64,000 bases of DNA from Pantoea agglomerans (GTDB lineage Bacteria > Pseudomonadota > Gammaproteobacteria > Enterobacterales > Enterobacteriaceae), in assembly GCF_020149765.1 (NCBI RefSeq), contig NZ_CP083809.1, positions 2,480,001 through 2,544,000 on the forward strand. The letters run 5' to 3'. Positions 20,306 to 30,860 of the stretch are shown one piece after another. The position numbers and the translations under genes were made by a program. Each line of letters opens with the position of its first letter. Within the stretch, counting starts at the first letter, position 1. The notes under the pieces are model-generated. The model was given only the letters and a program-made list of their open reading frames with translations, searched no databases and was not told the origin of the DNA.

Positions 20306-21238
20306 TTATTCCTGTTCAAGTGCTGCAGAAAGCGACGTCGGGTCGTTAACCGCGGCCGCCGTCAGGCTGTCCACAATGCGTTTGGTCAGACCCGTCAGCA
20401 CTTTGCCCGGCCCCATCTCCAGCAGTTGGGTAACGCCCTGCGACGCCATAAACTCGACGCTCTCGGTCCAGCGAACCGGGCTATAGAGCTGGCGCACCAG
20501 CGCGTGACGGATGGCCGCCGCGTCGCTTTCGCATTTTACGTCAACGTTGTTCACCACCGGAACGGACGGCGCGTTGAACGCAATCTCTTCCAGCGCCACC
20601 GCCAGCTTGTCTGCGGCAGGCTTCATCAGCGCGCAGTGCGACGGCACGCTGACCGGCAGCGGCAGCGCGCGCTTGGCACCCGCCGCCTTGCAGGCTGCGC
20701 CCGCGCGTTCAACCGCTTCTTTATTCCCGGCGATGACCACCTGGCCCGGCGAGTTAAAGTTGACCGGCGAGACCACCTGGCCCTGCGCGCTCTCTTCACA
20801 TGCTTTGCGGATAGCGGCGTCGTCCAGACCGATAATCGCCTGCATTGCGCCGGTGCCTTCCGGCACCGCTTCCTGCATCAGCTTGCCGCGCAGCTCCACC
20901 AGTTTAATGGCGTCGGCGAAATCAAGCACGCCAGCGCAAACCAGCGCGGAGTATTCGCCAAGGCTATGGCCAGCCATCAGGGTCGGCTGTTTGCCGCCCT
21001 GCTGCTGCCAGACGCGATAGATAGCGACCGACGCGGCCAGCAGCGCAGGCTGCGTCTGCCAGGTTTTGTTCAGCTCGTCGGCCGGCCCGTTACTCACCAG
21101 CTGCCACAGATCGTATCCCAGCGCGTCAGACGCTTCGCGGAAGGTAGCTTCCACCTGCGGATAGGTTGCAGCCAGCTCAGCCAGCATACCAACGGTCTGT
21201 GAGCCCTGACCGGGGAAAACAAATGCAAATTGCGTCAT
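20306..21238 (-). CDS. fabD: Malonyl-CoA-ACP transacylase FabD
   Basis: A 310-residue acyltransferase charging ACP with malonate. The nucleophile elbow GHSLGEYSALVCAG is near residue 90, the N-terminal oxyanion loop is FVFPGQGSQTVGML, the malonate-binding Arg is in VELRGKLMQEA, and the catalytic His is in VPSHCALMKPAA. The start at 21238 (MTQFAFVFPG) matches E. coli; the longer frame is not conserved. It lies 16 nt after fabH in the fatty-acid initiation cluster. Confidence 0.98.
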   Translation of the reverse strand: MTQFAFVFPGQGSQTVGMLAELAATYPQVEATFREASDALGYDLWQLVSNGPADELNKTWQTQPALLAASVAIYRVWQQQGGKQPTLMAGHSLGEYSALVCAGVLDFADAIKLVELRGKLMQEAVPEGTGAMQAIIGLDDAAIRKACEESAQGQVVSPVNFNSPGQVVIAGNKEAVERAGAACKAAGAKRALPLPVSVPSHCALMKPAADKLAVALEEIAFNAPSVPVVNNVDVKCESDAAAIRHALVRQLYSPVRWTESVEFMASQGVTQLLEMGPGKVLTGLTKRIVDSLTAAAVNDPTSLSAALEQE

Positions 21239-21254
21239 TTTCAGTTCCTGTGAA

Positions 21255-22208
21255 TCAAAAGCGAACCAGCGCAGAACCCCAGGTGAAACCACCACCAAAG
21301 GCTTCCAGCAGAATCAGTTGTCCGGGTTTGATACGGCCGTCGCGCACCGCTTCATCGAGCGCGCTGGGCACCGAGGCCGCCGAGGTATTGCCGTGACGGT
21401 CCAGCGTGACCACCACTTTATCCATGCCCATACCGAGTTTTTTCGCCGTGGCGCTGATGATGCGCAGGTTAGCCTGATGCGGCACCAGCCAGTCGAGCAT
21501 TTCGCGATCGAGATTATTAGCCTGCAGGGTTTCGTCAACGATGTGCGCCAGTTCGGTTACGGCGACCTTGAATACTTCGTTGCCGGCCATGGTGAGATAG
21601 GCGGGTTCATCCTGCTGCGCGCGATTCTGGTAAGGCAGCGTCAGCAGCTGGCCGTAGCGGCCGTCGGCGTGCAGATGGGTAGAAATGATGCCCTGCTCTT
21701 CGCTCGCGCCCAGTACCACTGCGCCTGCGCCATCACCAAACAGGATGATGGTGCCGCGATCGTTGGGATCGAGGGTACGCGCCAGCACGTCGGAGCCAAT
21801 TACCAGCGCATGTTTGACGGCGCCATTTTTGATGTACTGGTCTGCCACGCTCAGCGCGTAGGTAAAGCCGGCGCAGGCCGCAGCGAGATCGAATGCGGCA
21901 CAGTCATTAATCCCCAGCATCTGCTGGATCATGCAGGCCGAGCTGGGAAACGCATGGCTGGATGAGGTGGTGGCGACGATAATCAGGCCGATTTCGCTGG
22001 CTTCTACGCCCGCCATCTCCAGCGCGCGCTGCGCGGCGGCGAACCCCATGCTGGCCACGGTTTCATCCGGCGCAGCAATACGGCGCTCGCGGATGCCGGT
22101 GCGGGTTACGATCCACTCGTCCGAGGTCTCCACCATTTTTTCCAGATCCGCATTTGAACGCACCTGGCTAGGCAAATAGCTGCCCGTACCGATAATTTTG
22201 GTAAACAT
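21255..22208 (-). CDS. fabH: 3-oxoacyl-ACP synthase III FabH
   Basis: A 317-residue KAS III that condenses acetyl-CoA with malonyl-ACP to start fatty-acid synthesis. The Cys-His-Asn triad is visible: [10 protein letters not shown] near residue 112, [10 protein letters not shown] near 244 and [10 protein letters not shown] near 274. The N-terminus [19 protein letters not shown] is typical. Its start directly abuts the plsX stop with no intervening base, so the two are tightly coupled. Confidence 0.98.
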   Translation of the reverse strand: MFTKIIGTGSYLPSQVRSNADLEKMVETSDEWIVTRTGIRERRIAAPDETVASMGFAAAQRALEMAGVEASEIGLIIVATTSSSHAFPSSACMIQQMLGINDCAAFDLAAACAGFTYALSVADQYIKNGAVKHALVIGSDVLARTLDPNDRGTIILFGDGAGAVVLGASEEQGIISTHLHADGRYGQLLTLPYQNRAQQDEPAYLTMAGNEVFKVAVTELAHIVDETLQANNLDREMLDWLVPHQANLRIISATAKKLGMGMDKVVVTLDRHGNTSAASVPSALDEAVRDGRIKPGQLILLEAFGGGFTWGSALVRF

Positions 22209-23249
22209 CTAGGCTTTGTCACTCCTGGCTAATACAGCATCAAGGCGCGCGGCGATTCGTTCGGGAACCTGCCGTCGCACCGCCTGCTCTGCCTGTTCTA
22301 TCGCCACGGTGAAGGCGCGTTGATTGGCCGCACCATGGCTTTTGATCACTGTTCCGCGCAATCCTAACAGACAAGCGCCATTATACTGGTCGGGGTTGAG
22401 ATGCCCGAAGCGCTGCGCCAGACGTTTCTGAATCCAGCGCCCCAGCAGCTTCAGCCACCATGACCGTTTTTTCCCCTCCCCTGAAGACTTCAGCAGGGAA
22501 AGGAACATTCTCACCACGCCTTCCATAGTTTTCAGCGTGACGTTGCCGACGAATCCGTCACACACCAGCACATCTGTCTTGCCGGTAAGCAGGTCGTTGC
22601 CTTCCAGGTAACCAATATAGTTAATCTGCCCGGACGCCTTTAGCATGCTGGCGGCGGCGCGTATGCTCTCGAGCCCTTTGGTCTCTTCCTGACCAATATT
22701 GAGCAGCGCGACGCGCGGGTTGGCGATCGCTAATACCTCTTCCGCCATCACCGCGCCCATTACGGCAAACTGCACCAGCATATCGCTATCGGAGTCCACG
22801 TTAGCGCCTAAATCGAGCACTACCGTTTTACCGCGCTGCTGATGTGGCAGCACGGTCATCAACGCCGGGCGCTCAATGCCGTCCAGCGGTTTTATCATTA
22901 ATTTCGCCAGCCCCATCAGGGCGCCGGTATTGCCGGCACTGATACAGGCCTGTGCGCGCCCCTCTTTCACCAGCTCCAGCGCAATGCGCATCGAGCTGCC
23001 GCGACTGGCGCGGATGGCCTGAGAGGGCCGTGCATCGCTTGCAATAACTGACTCCGCAGGAATGACCTGCAAACGTCCTGTTAAGGAGGAATCCGCTTTG
23101 GCAAGCAATGGAGTGATGTCGTCGGGAATGCCGACCAGAAGAAGATTGAGATGCGAATGAGAGGCCAGTGCCTGCAAAGCTGCAGGCACTGTCACGCAGG
23201 GACCGAAATCCCCGCCCATGGCATCAATAGCCAGGGTCAAACGTGTCAA
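22209..23249 (-). CDS. plsX: Phosphate acyltransferase PlsX
   Basis: A 346-residue enzyme that converts acyl-ACP to acyl-phosphate for phospholipid synthesis. The N-terminal [12 protein letters not shown] and the central [15 protein letters not shown] and LDLGANVDS are family signatures; [16 protein letters not shown] lies near residue 230. It sits between rpmF and fabH in the conserved yceD-rpmF-plsX-fabH order, linking phospholipid and fatty-acid synthesis. Confidence 0.97.
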   Translation of the reverse strand: MTRLTLAIDAMGGDFGPCVTVPAALQALASHSHLNLLLVGIPDDITPLLAKADSSLTGRLQVIPAESVIASDARPSQAIRASRGSSMRIALELVKEGRAQACISAGNTGALMGLAKLMIKPLDGIERPALMTVLPHQQRGKTVVLDLGANVDSDSDMLVQFAVMGAVMAEEVLAIANPRVALLNIGQEETKGLESIRAAASMLKASGQINYIGYLEGNDLLTGKTDVLVCDGFVGNVTLKTMEGVVRMFLSLLKSSGEGKKRSWWLKLLGRWIQKRLAQRFGHLNPDQYNGACLLGLRGTVIKSHGAANQRAFTVAIEQAEQAVRRQVPERIAARLDAVLARSDKA

Positions 23250-23274
23250 AGTATCACCTTGCTAAGCGCAAGTC

Positions 23275-23445
23275 TTATTTGGTGATAACCTTGCGACCGC
23301 GGTAGTAACCATCCGCAGTGATGTGGTGACGCAGATGCGTTTCGCCAGAAACTTTATCTACAGACAGAGTTGCAGTGGTCAGCGCATCGTGCGAACGACG
23401 CATGCCACGCTTAGAACGGGTGGGTTTATTCTGTTGTACGGCCAT
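23275..23445 (-). CDS. rpmF: 50S ribosomal protein L32
   Basis: A 56-residue protein read on the minus strand: [19 protein letters not shown] at the N-terminus and [11 protein letters not shown] at the C-terminus. This is the canonical gammaproteobacterial L32. It lies 14 nt after yceD and 25 nt before plsX, as in E. coli, so ribosomal and lipid genes are co-transcribed. Confidence 0.98.
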   Translation of the reverse strand: MAVQQNKPTRSKRGMRRSHDALTTATLSVDKVSGETHLRHHITADGYYRGRKVITK

Positions 23446-23459
23446 GGACCTTACTCCTA

Positions 23460-23981
23460 TTACTTACGCTTTAAACTGGCTAATACGGCAAATGGGTTTG
23501 GTTTTTCCGCCTCTGCAGGCAATTTGCCAAAGACCATGTCCGCCTCGGACACTTCACAGTGTTCAGAATCATGCACCGGAACGACCGGCAGCGCGAGAAT
23601 GATTTCATCCTCAATCACCGCCAGCAGATCGACTTCGCCAAAATCATCGACGTCGATCGGCTCGTAGGCTTCCGGCAGTGCCTCGGCCTGCTCATCGGTT
23701 GAGACAGGACTGAAGCAATAGCTTACGTGGACAGCGTGAGGGAATGTCTGGTTGCAGCGCTGGCAGCGCAATGTAACCTGCACCTCCGCTGTACCTTGCA
23801 GTACGGCGAGGCGCTGGCTGTCAACCGCAAACGACATGGTACATTCCACGTCACTGTCCACACTAACAACTGATTCGGCTACGCGCTCCACCTGTTCAGG
23901 GGTGTAAACGCCCTGATAATCCAGGCGTTTTTGAGCGGCGCGGACCGGATCCAGCGTCAGGGGTAATTTTACCTTTTGCAT
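23460..23981 (-). CDS. yceD: DUF177 protein YceD (large ribosomal RNA accumulation protein)
   Basis: A 173-residue DUF177 protein with a CxxC pair in [14 protein letters not shown] near residue 90 and a conserved acidic stretch [26 protein letters not shown]. The C-terminal [14 protein letters not shown] is typical. The family has been linked to 23S rRNA accumulation; the mechanism is not settled. It is the first gene of the leftward rpmF-plsX-fab series. Confidence 0.93.
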   Translation of the reverse strand: MQKVKLPLTLDPVRAAQKRLDYQGVYTPEQVERVAESVVSVDSDVECTMSFAVDSQRLAVLQGTAEVQVTLRCQRCNQTFPHAVHVSYCFSPVSTDEQAEALPEAYEPIDVDDFGEVDLLAVIEDEIILALPVVPVHDSEHCEVSEADMVFGKLPAEAEKPNPFAVLASLKRK

Positions 23982-24121
23982 AGGGCGCGCATATTAACTT
24001 TGTAACGTCATAGAGTCAAAGAAAAAGGCCGTTTCACAGCATCTTTCACCAGTTATTCGCATCCAGTGCGGCGCACAGTTTAAAATGAGTGTCACCAATT
24101 CGCCATTACTATTGTGAAAAA

Positions 24122-24706
24122 ATGCCTGTCTCTCTTCTTTTAGCCTCAACCTCGCCTTTTCGCCAGGCGCTGCTGCGTAAACTTGGCCTGCCTTTTATTA
24201 CCGCTGCGCCAGACGTTGACGAAACGCCCCACGCCGGCGAAGCGGCCGATGCCCTGGTGTCGCGCCTTGCCGTTGCCAAAGCGCAGGCGCTGGCCGCTGA
24301 CTATCCCGACAGCTGGATTATCGGCTCGGATCAGGTGTGCGTGCTCGACGGCGCGATTACCGGCAAGCCCCATACGCCCGAGCGCGCCTTCGCCCAGCTG
24401 CGCCAGGCGAGCGGCAACGCCATCACCTTCTATACCGGGCTGGCGCTTTACCAGCCGCGCAGCGCAACGCTGATGCAGTGCTGCGAACCCTTTGTGGTGC
24501 ACTTCCGCGATCTCAGCGACCGGGAGATACGCGCCTATATAGAGAAGGAGCAGCCTTTGCAGTGCGCCGGGAGTTTTAAAAGCGAGGGACTGGGCATTTG
24601 CCTGTTTGAGCGGCTGGAGGGGCGTGACCCAAATACGCTGGTTGGGCTGCCGCTGATTGCGCTCAGCGGCATGTTGCGGGCGGTCGGCATCACTCCCCTG
24701 GAGTAA
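24122..24706 (+). CDS. yceF: Maf-like nucleoside triphosphate pyrophosphatase YceF
   Basis: A 194-residue Maf-family pyrophosphatase (m7GTP-type in E. coli YceF). The N-terminal [17 protein letters not shown] phosphate-binding motif, [22 protein letters not shown] and the C-terminal [31 protein letters not shown] are all present. I chose Met 24122 because it gives MPVSLLLAS and the same 194-aa length as E. coli; the upstream extension is not conserved. It is divergent from yceD and convergent with rluC. Confidence 0.95.
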   Translation: MPVSLLLASTSPFRQALLRKLGLPFITAAPDVDETPHAGEAADALVSRLAVAKAQALAADYPDSWIIGSDQVCVLDGAITGKPHTPERAFAQLRQASGNAITFYTGLALYQPRSATLMQCCEPFVVHFRDLSDREIRAYIEKEQPLQCAGSFKSEGLGICLFERLEGRDPNTLVGLPLIALSGMLRAVGITPLE

Positions 24707-24716
24707 CGCCGACAGC

Positions 24717-24738
24717 GCGTCAGCCTTTTTGCTGACGC
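24717..24738. terminator. Inverted repeat between convergent yceF and rluC
   Basis: GCGTCAGC / GCTGACGC with loop CTTTTT overlaps the rluC stop codon. It could serve as a terminator for yceF, but lacks a T-run after the stem. Confidence 0.35.
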
Positions 24739-25676
24739 AGCGCCTGCAGGCAGCGCTTGAGTTCGTTATCGAGCGGCGCCTCTAAGCGCAGCGTTTCGCC
24801 GCTGCCGGGATGGGTAAAGGTCAGCGCGGCGGCGTGCAGGAAGAGACGACGCAGTCCGGTCGCGGCCAGCTGGCTGTCAAACTCGCGCTCGCCGTAGCGA
24901 TCGTCGAAAGCGATAGGATGACCGGCATGCAGCGTATGCACGCGGATCTGATGGGTGCGCCCGGTGACCGGACTCGCCTTGACCAGGGTGGCGAAGGCGA
25001 AGCGCTCTTCTACTTTAAAGCGCGTTTCCGAGGGTTTGCCCTCGCTGCTGACGCGCACCACGCGCTCGCCGCTCTGCAGGATATTCTTCAGCAGCGGCGC
25101 CTGTACGCTCTTGAGGTGTGACGGCCAGCTGCCGCGCACCAGCGCCAGATAATCTTTCTGCATGCCCTTTTCGCGCAGCTGCTCATGCAGCGAACGCAGC
25201 GCCGACCGCTTCTTGGCAACCAGCAGCAGGCCGGAGGTGTCGCGGTCAAGGCGATGCACCAGCTCAAGGAAGCGCGCCTCGGGACGCAGCGCGCGCAGCC
25301 CTTCGATTACGCCGAAGCTCAGCCCGCTGCCGCCGTGTACCGCCGTGCCTGAAGGCTTGTTCAGCACCAGAATATGGTCATCTTCAAAGATGATCGCCTC
25401 GGCCAGCGCCGCCACCTTCTCCAGCTTCGGCGACACCGCCTGCTCTTCGCGCTCGGCGACGCGCACCGGCGGAATGCGCACTTCGTCGCCCTCTTCCAGC
25501 TTATATTCTGGCTTGATGCGTTTTTTATTCACCCGCACTTCACCTTTGCGCAGGATGCGGTAAATCATACTTTTCGGCACGCCCTTGAGCTGGGTGCGTA
25601 AAAAGTTATCGATGCGTTGTCCGGCATTTTCAGCCGAAATGGCGACAAGCTGTACGCCGGGATTCTCTGTTTTCAT
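24720..25676 (-). CDS. rluC: 23S rRNA pseudouridine synthase RluC (955/2504/2580)
   Basis: A 318-residue pseudouridine synthase. The S4 RNA-binding domain (about 20-80) contains [32 protein letters not shown]. The catalytic domain has the Asp in [16 protein letters not shown] near residue 144 and the conserved [11 protein letters not shown] later. It is divergent from rne, sharing a long intergenic region, as in E. coli. Confidence 0.96.
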   Translation of the reverse strand: MKTENPGVQLVAISAENAGQRIDNFLRTQLKGVPKSMIYRILRKGEVRVNKKRIKPEYKLEEGDEVRIPPVRVAEREEQAVSPKLEKVAALAEAIIFEDDHILVLNKPSGTAVHGGSGLSFGVIEGLRALRPEARFLELVHRLDRDTSGLLLVAKKRSALRSLHEQLREKGMQKDYLALVRGSWPSHLKSVQAPLLKNILQSGERVVRVSSEGKPSETRFKVEERFAFATLVKASPVTGRTHQIRVHTLHAGHPIAFDDRYGEREFDSQLAATGLRRLFLHAAALTFTHPGSGETLRLEAPLDNELKRCLQALRQQKG

Positions 25677-26246
25677 GGCGGCGATTCTAAATAGTGTCCT
25701 GTGATAGCGCCACCCCTTTTTCTGTGCTTAACTCTCCACTTGTCGCGCGATAAAGCGCAGCGTGCGCTGGCTTTTTCAGCAGCCTGCTCATTCGTCCGAC
25801 ATATTAAGGTGTTATGCATCACTAATCTTCATCTGGCGATAAAAGTCGCCTTGCTATATGAAGGTTAGCAATGGAATAATGCCTGAGTTTCTCGCCTGAT
25901 GCATTTCAGGCCAGAAAAAGAGCTAATTAGTCATTTTGCCGAATGAAACGGGCACGCAGCAATGGCGTAAGACGTGATGTTAATTCAGGCACTTAGCGGG
26001 CTGCGGGTTGCAGCCTGGACGGAAGATTGAAATGCAGGAGTTATCAATTTCTCTCAGGCATTTCAGCGCAACGGCGCTGTTTTTCCTTATGAAAAACAGG
26101 CCACCGACGTTATTTGCGCCCCTCGCGCAGTCGACAACCGGGAGGTTGACGTAAGGCACTTAGTCACGGGGCCATCGGTCAGAACTCGTCCAGGGTAACT
26201 ATGCCCGCAGCTTTATCACTCATGTGAGAATAACGAGTCAGAAACG
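25677..26246 (+). promoter_or_regulatory. rne upstream region and structured 5' leader
   Basis: This 570-nt gap has no gene. It contains at least four hairpins: a composite one at 25822-25868 (CTAATCTTCAT / ATGAAGGTTAG enclosing GGCGA / TCGCC), GCCTGA / TCAGGC at 25894-25911, GGCTGC / GCAGCC at 26000-26016, and TGAAATGC / GCATTTCA at 26029-26066. E. coli rne has a leader of about 360 nt through which RNase E destabilises its own mRNA; an equivalent role is inferred. I could not fix the promoter by eye. Confidence 0.65.
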
Positions 26247-29200
26247 ATGAAAAGAATGTTAATTAATGCAACTCAGCAGGAGGAGTTGCGCGTTGCCCTG
26301 GTTGATGGACAGCGCCTGTACGATCTGGATATTGAAAGCCCCGGACACGAACAGAAAAAAGCCAACATCTACAAAGGTAAGATCACCCGCATTGAACCCA
26401 GCCTCGAAGCTGCGTTTGTCGATTACGGCGCAGAGCGCCACGGTTTTCTCCCCCTGAAAGAAATCTCCCGCGAATACTTCCCCGCCAGCTACAACTCGCA
26501 AGGCCGTCCCAATATTAAAGAGGTGCTGCGCGAAGGTCAGGAAGTGATCGTTCAGATCGATAAAGAAGAGCGCGGCAACAAAGGCGCGGCGCTGACCACC
26601 TTTATCTCTCTGGCGGGCAGCTATCTGGTGCTGATGCCGAATAATCCACGCGCAGGCGGCATCTCCCGCCGCATCGAAGGCGACGATCGCACCGAGCTGA
26701 AAGAGGCGCTCTCTTCGCTGGAGCTGCCGGACGGTATGGGCCTGATCGTACGCACCGCGGGCGTAGGCAAATCCGCCGACGCGCTGCAGTGGGATCTGAG
26801 CTTCCGCCTCAAGCACTGGGAAGCGATTAAAAAAGCCGCTGAAAACCGCCCTGCGCCTTTCCTGATCCATCAGGAAAGCAACGTCATCGTGCGCGCCTTC
26901 CGCGACTACCTGCGCCAGGACATCGGCGAAATCCTGATCGACAATCCGAAAGTGCTCGAGCTGGCGCGCCAGCATATCGCCGCGCTCGGCCGTCCCGACT
27001 TCAGCAGCAAAATCAAGCTCTATACCGGCGAGATCCCGCTGTTCAGCCATTACCAGATCGAGTCGCAGATTGAGTCCGCCTTCCAGCGCGAAGTGCGCCT
27101 GCCGTCGGGCGGCTCTATCGTTATTGACAGCACCGAAGCACTGACCGCCATCGATATCAACTCGGCGCGCGCCACGCGCGGCGGCGATATCGAAGAGACG
27201 GCGTTCAACACCAACCTGGAAGCCGCTGATGAGATCGCACGTCAGCTGCGCCTGCGCGACCTGGGCGGTCTGATCGTTATCGACTTTATCGATATGACAC
27301 CGGTGCGCCACCAGCGCGCGGTGGAGAACCGCCTGCGTGAAGCGGTGCGTCAGGATCGCGCGCGCATTCAGATTAGCCATATTTCGCGCTTCGGCCTGCT
27401 GGAGATGTCGCGTCAGCGCCTCAGCCCGTCGCTGGGCGAGTCAAGCCATCACGTCTGTCCGCGCTGTAGCGGCACCGGCACCATCCGTGACAACGAATCG
27501 CTGTCGCTGTCGATTCTGCGCCTGATTGAAGAAGAAGCGCTGAAAGACAACACCAAAGAAGTTCACGCTATCGTTCCGGTTCAGATCGCCTCTTACCTGC
27601 TGAACGAAAAACGTGAAGCGGTAAATGCGATTGAGAAACGCCAGGGCGGCGTCCGCGCGATTATCGTGCCGGACGATCGCATGGAGACGCCGCACTACTC
27701 CGTGCTGCGCGTGCGTAAGGGCGAAGAGACGCAGACCCTCAGCTATCACCTGCCGAAGCTGCATGAAGCCGAAATGGCGATGCCGTCGGAAGAGGAGCAC
27801 GCCGAGCGCCGTCGTCCTGAGCAGCCTGCACTGGCCGCCTTTGTTATGCCTGACGCGCCGCCGGTGCCGACCGAAACCCCGGCCGAGCAGCCTAAAGCCG
27901 CCGAAAAGCAGCCTGACGCTAAACCGGCCGCCGCAGCGCCAGCCGCCGCCAGCGGTACCGGCTTCTTCAGCCGTCTGCTGAAAAAACTGTTCGGCAACGA
28001 CCAGCCCGCTCCGGCACCAGCCGCAGAAGCGACGCCAGCGCCGCAGGCCAGCAGCGAAGCAGGCGACAGCAGCGCCAAAGAAGAGCGCGGCGAGCGTCGC
28101 AACAACCGCCGCAACAACAACAACCGTCGTGAGCGTACGCCGCGCAACGGCGACAACCGCGAGCCGCGTGAAAATCGCGAACCGCGCGAAAGCCGTGAGC
28201 CGCGTGAAAGCCGTGAGCCGCGTGAAAACCGCGAGCCGCGCGCCAGCCGCGAGCCGCGTGAAAACCGCGAGCCGCGCGACAATGATGCGCGTCGCAGCAA
28301 GCGCCAGGAGGCGTCACAGAACGAAGCGCGCGAAGAGCGTAGCCCTGTTCTGAGCGACGAAGCGCGCCAGCAGCGCGAAGAGCAGCAGCAGCAGCGCCGC
28401 GAACAGCGTGCCGAGCGCCAGCGCCGTCGTCAGGAAGAGAAACGCGCGCAGCAGGAAGCGAGCAAAGCCGTTGAGCCAGCCGTTGCTGATATCGCCGAGA
28501 CCCCGGAAGCGCAGGATGATGAGCGCGTTCAGGTTATGCCGCGCCGCAAGCCGCGCCAGCTGACGCAGAAAGTGCGTATCGGCGGTGAGAGCGAGCAGCC
28601 GGCAGCGGAAGTCGTTGAGACGCAGCCAGAGGCTGTACGCAGCGCGCCGCAGAGCGAAGAGCCCGCACTGGTCGAACAGGATGAGGCGGAAAACCGCGAC
28701 AACGGCAATATGCCACGCCGCTCGCGCCGTTCGCCGCGCCACCTGCGCGTCAGCGGTCAGCGTCGTCGTCGCTATCGTGATGAGCGTTACCCGAGCGAGT
28801 CCGCCATGCCGCTGGCCGCCGCCGCCGCGTCGCCAGAGATGGCCTCCGGCAAAGTCTGGGTACGCTATCCGGTTGCTCAGCCAGCAGAGATGCAGGAACC
28901 GCAGCAGGATGCGCCGCACAACAGCCAGCAGGAGACCGCAGGCGCTATCGCGCTGCCGGCCGCCGCTGCTGAAGCTGCGCCGTCTGTCGCTGAGGCTGCG
29001 CCACAGGTGAATGTGGCTCAGGCAGAGCAGGCAGACGTTGCTAAAGCAGAGCCGGCTGAAAAGCTGCAGCAGGCAGAGGTAGCCGAAGCAGAGCCAGCTG
29101 GCGATGTGAAACAGGCTGAGGTTGCTGAAGCACAGCAGGCTGAAAACCAGCAGCAGGCAAATGTGGCTGAAGCACAGCCAGCTGACGCTGTGCAACAGGC

Positions 29201-29744
29201 TGAACCGCAGGCGGAAACGCCGGTCACGCTGGTGAATACCGATAACACCGCGCCGATTGAGGCGCCGGTCGATCGTCAACCAGCCGTTATCCCGGCCGCT
29301 GCCGAAGCCGTCGCGGACGCCATCGCCGGGCAGGCTGTTCCAGCCGCGCCGGTTGCTGAAGAAGCGACGCCAGCCGCCGCCACTGAGATCGCCGCTGAGT
29401 CGGCGCACGACGTGACGCCGGAAGCTGAAGCGCAGGTTGAGGAAGTGCTGAACGCGCCGGTTGCGGCGGAGAGCAAACCTGAGCCGATCAGCGAGCCGCA
29501 TGCGCCCGTTCCGGCACGCGACGCCGCGCCGCAGAAGAGTGCGCCGCAGCAAGAAGCCGTCCGCTTTACGCATCACGCCTCCGCGCCGATGACTAAAGCC
29601 CCGGCTCCTGCCTGGCAGCCAGAGCCAGCGCGTCACAGCGACTGGGTGCGTTCACCTTTCGCCTTTGAAGGCAAAGGCGCCGCAGGCGGTCACAGCGCGA
29701 CCCATCAGGCCACCGCTCCGGCGACCCGACCTGAAAGCGCGTAA
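26247..29744 (+). CDS. rne: Ribonuclease E
   Basis: A 1,165-residue endoribonuclease and degradosome scaffold. The catalytic half (1 to about 530) has the S1 domain (about 36-120), the metal-binding Asp303 in [13 protein letters not shown], and the second Asp in IVIDFIDM near 346. The Zn-link CPRCSGTG is near 404-407. The membrane-targeting amphipathic helix [14 protein letters not shown] lies near 570-583. The disordered C-terminal half has seven tandem REPRE(N/S)-type hexapeptides (about 638-679), Arg-rich RNA-binding blocks, [13 protein letters not shown] repeats and a C-terminal segment resembling the PNPase-binding site. It is longer than E. coli RNase E (1,061 aa), mainly in this tail. 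Confidence 0.98.
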   Translation: MKRMLINATQQEELRVALVDGQRLYDLDIESPGHEQKKANIYKGKITRIEPSLEAAFVDYGAERHGFLPLKEISREYFPASYNSQGRPNIKEVLREGQEVIVQIDKEERGNKGAALTTFISLAGSYLVLMPNNPRAGGISRRIEGDDRTELKEALSSLELPDGMGLIVRTAGVGKSADALQWDLSFRLKHWEAIKKAAENRPAPFLIHQESNVIVRAFRDYLRQDIGEILIDNPKVLELARQHIAALGRPDFSSKIKLYTGEIPLFSHYQIESQIESAFQREVRLPSGGSIVIDSTEALTAIDINSARATRGGDIEETAFNTNLEAADEIARQLRLRDLGGLIVIDFIDMTPVRHQRAVENRLREAVRQDRARIQISHISRFGLLEMSRQRLSPSLGESSHHVCPRCSGTGTIRDNESLSLSILRLIEEEALKDNTKEVHAIVPVQIASYLLNEKREAVNAIEKRQGGVRAIIVPDDRMETPHYSVLRVRKGEETQTLSYHLPKLHEAEMAMPSEEEHAERRRPEQPALAAFVMPDAPPVPTETPAEQPKAAEKQPDAKPAAAAPAAASGTGFFSRLLKKLFGNDQPAPAPAAEATPAPQASSEAGDSSAKEERGERRNNRRNNNNRRERTPRNGDNREPRENREPRESREPRESREPRENREPRASREPRENREPRDNDARRSKRQEASQNEAREERSPVLSDEARQQREEQQQQRREQRAERQRRRQEEKRAQQEASKAVEPAVADIAETPEAQDDERVQVMPRRKPRQLTQKVRIGGESEQPAAEVVETQPEAVRSAPQSEEPALVEQDEAENRDNGNMPRRSRRSPRHLRVSGQRRRRYRDERYPSESAMPLAAAAASPEMASGKVWVRYPVAQPAEMQEPQQDAPHNSQQETAGAIALPAAAAEAAPSVAEAAPQVNVAQAEQADVAKAEPAEKLQQAEVAEAEPAGDVKQAEVAEAQQAENQQQANVAEAQPADAVQQAEPQAETPVTLVNTDNTAPIEAPVDRQPAVIPAAAEAVADAIAGQAVPAAPVAEEATPAAATEIAAESAHDVTPEAEAQVEEVLNAPVAAESKPEPISEPHAPVPARDAAPQKSAPQQEAVRFTHHASAPMTKAPAPAWQPEPARHSDWVRSPFAFEGKGAAGGHSATHQATAPATRPESA
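28158..28283 (+). repeat. Seven tandem 18-bp repeats within rne
   Basis: Seven in-frame copies of an 18-bp unit of the form CGCGAGCCGCGTGAAAAC encode [12 protein letters not shown]-type hexapeptides in the RNA-binding tail. Copies differ at a few third positions, and one encodes REPRAS. In-frame expansion or contraction would change tail length without frameshift. Confidence 0.9.
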
Positions 29745-29762
29745 TCACCCGACGCGACTGAC

Positions 29763-29790
29763 AAAAAACCCCGGCTTGCCGGGGTTTTTT
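29763..29790. terminator. Rho-independent terminator after rne
   Basis: CCCCGG / CCGGGG stem with loop CTTG, preceded by AAAAAA and followed by TTTTTT. It lies 18 nt past the rne stop and could act in both directions. Confidence 0.92.
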
Positions 29791-29802
29791 ATTTCTACGG
29801 GC

Positions 29803-29838
29803 AAAAAAAATCCCACGATACCGGTCAGGGTCGTGGGA
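29803..29838 (-). terminator. Rho-independent terminator after flgL
   Basis: TCCCACGA / TCGTGGGA (29811-29818 with 29831-29838), followed on the minus strand by eight T. It ends the flgKL transcript. Confidence 0.9.
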
Positions 29839-29883
29839 CAAAAATGAGCATGTCCGGTTCAGGCATGCTCGAATAGGGTCTTA

Positions 29884-30849
29884 TCAGGCGTTGAGCTGGA
29901 ACAGCGACATCTTCGACATATCGGTAAAGGTCTTATAAGAGGCCTGTAGCGCCGTCTGCTGCATGGTGTAGCTGGAGATAGCTGAGGTGTAGTCGGTGTC
30001 GACCAGGTCGCTCATTTCGCTGCTCAGGATAACGTCGCGATTGCCGCCCTGCCCATCCAGCGCGCTCAGTTCAGAGAGCTGAGTACCGATCTCGGCGCGT
30101 ACGGTCAGCACGTTGTTCAGCGAGTTGCCGAGGCCGCGGTTGGTTTTATCCATCGCATCCTGGAACGTCTTTTTCGCGGCGTCGTCGGCGTTCGCCTGCG
30201 GCGTTTTCAGCGCGGCGATGGCGCTGTCGAGCATATTAAAAATATTGGTTTCGCTGGCGCTGCCGTCCGGCTCCTTAGTGGCGTTGCCGGTGATGGACAT
30301 AAAGATATCGTCACCGGTGTGCCCTACGGTCATGGTGCGGCTGGTATCAACCTTCTGCGTAATGGCGTCGCTGCCGCCCGCATAGGTAACGGCACCGCTG
30401 CCGTTGTCGACAAAAGGCGCGCTGTCGGTTTTATAACCGGCAAAGATATAGCGGCCGTTGCCGTCTTTGCTGTTCGCCAGGTTCATCAGCTGCGAGCGCA
30501 GGCCCTCCAGCTGGGTGGCGATAGAGCCGCGGTCGTCGTCGCTCAGCGTGCCGGTCGAGCCGTACACGATCAGCGTCTGTGCATCCTGAATCGTGCTGGT
30601 CACGCCGCCGAGGGCGTTCTCTTCCATCGACAGGCCCTGGTTGGCGAAGGTGCGCGCCAGCGCGTACTGGCTGCTCTGCGCCTGGCTCTGCGCCAGCACC
30701 ACCGAGCGTGACGCGGCGATAGGATCGTCTGACGGATTGTTAACGCGGCGGCCGCTGGAGAGCTGCTCGCCCACTTTCAGCCAGGAGGATTGCGAATCAC
30801 TGATGCCGCGCACCTGCTGGTTAAAAATCATGTTTGTACTGAGTCGCAT
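29884..30849 (-). CDS. flgL: Flagellar hook-associated protein 3 FlgL
   Basis: A 321-residue hook-filament junction protein. The flagellin-like N-terminal helix MRLSTNMIFNQQVRGISDSQS and the C-terminal helix YTSAISSYTMQQTALQASYKTFTDMSKMSLFQL are the D0/D1 coiled-coil parts. The variable middle is typical of FlgL. It is secreted by the flagellar export apparatus and lies 11 nt after flgK, sharing the sigma-28 promoter at 32586-32612 as well as any class 2 read-through. Confidence 0.96.
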   Translation of the reverse strand: MRLSTNMIFNQQVRGISDSQSSWLKVGEQLSSGRRVNNPSDDPIAASRSVVLAQSQAQSSQYALARTFANQGLSMEENALGGVTSTIQDAQTLIVYGSTGTLSDDDRGSIATQLEGLRSQLMNLANSKDGNGRYIFAGYKTDSAPFVDNGSGAVTYAGGSDAITQKVDTSRTMTVGHTGDDIFMSITGNATKEPDGSASETNIFNMLDSAIAALKTPQANADDAAKKTFQDAMDKTNRGLGNSLNNVLTVRAEIGTQLSELSALDGQGGNRDVILSSEMSDLVDTDYTSAISSYTMQQTALQASYKTFTDMSKMSLFQLNA

Positions 30850-30860
30850 GGTTCTTTTCC

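Noticed and set aside
28158..28283. CRISPR-like short tandem repeats
   Set aside because: In-frame codon repeats inside rne without spacers.
28314..29636. 440-codon minus-strand frame opposite the rne tail
   Set aside because: Arises from the biased codons of the disordered RNase E tail; no conserved domain.
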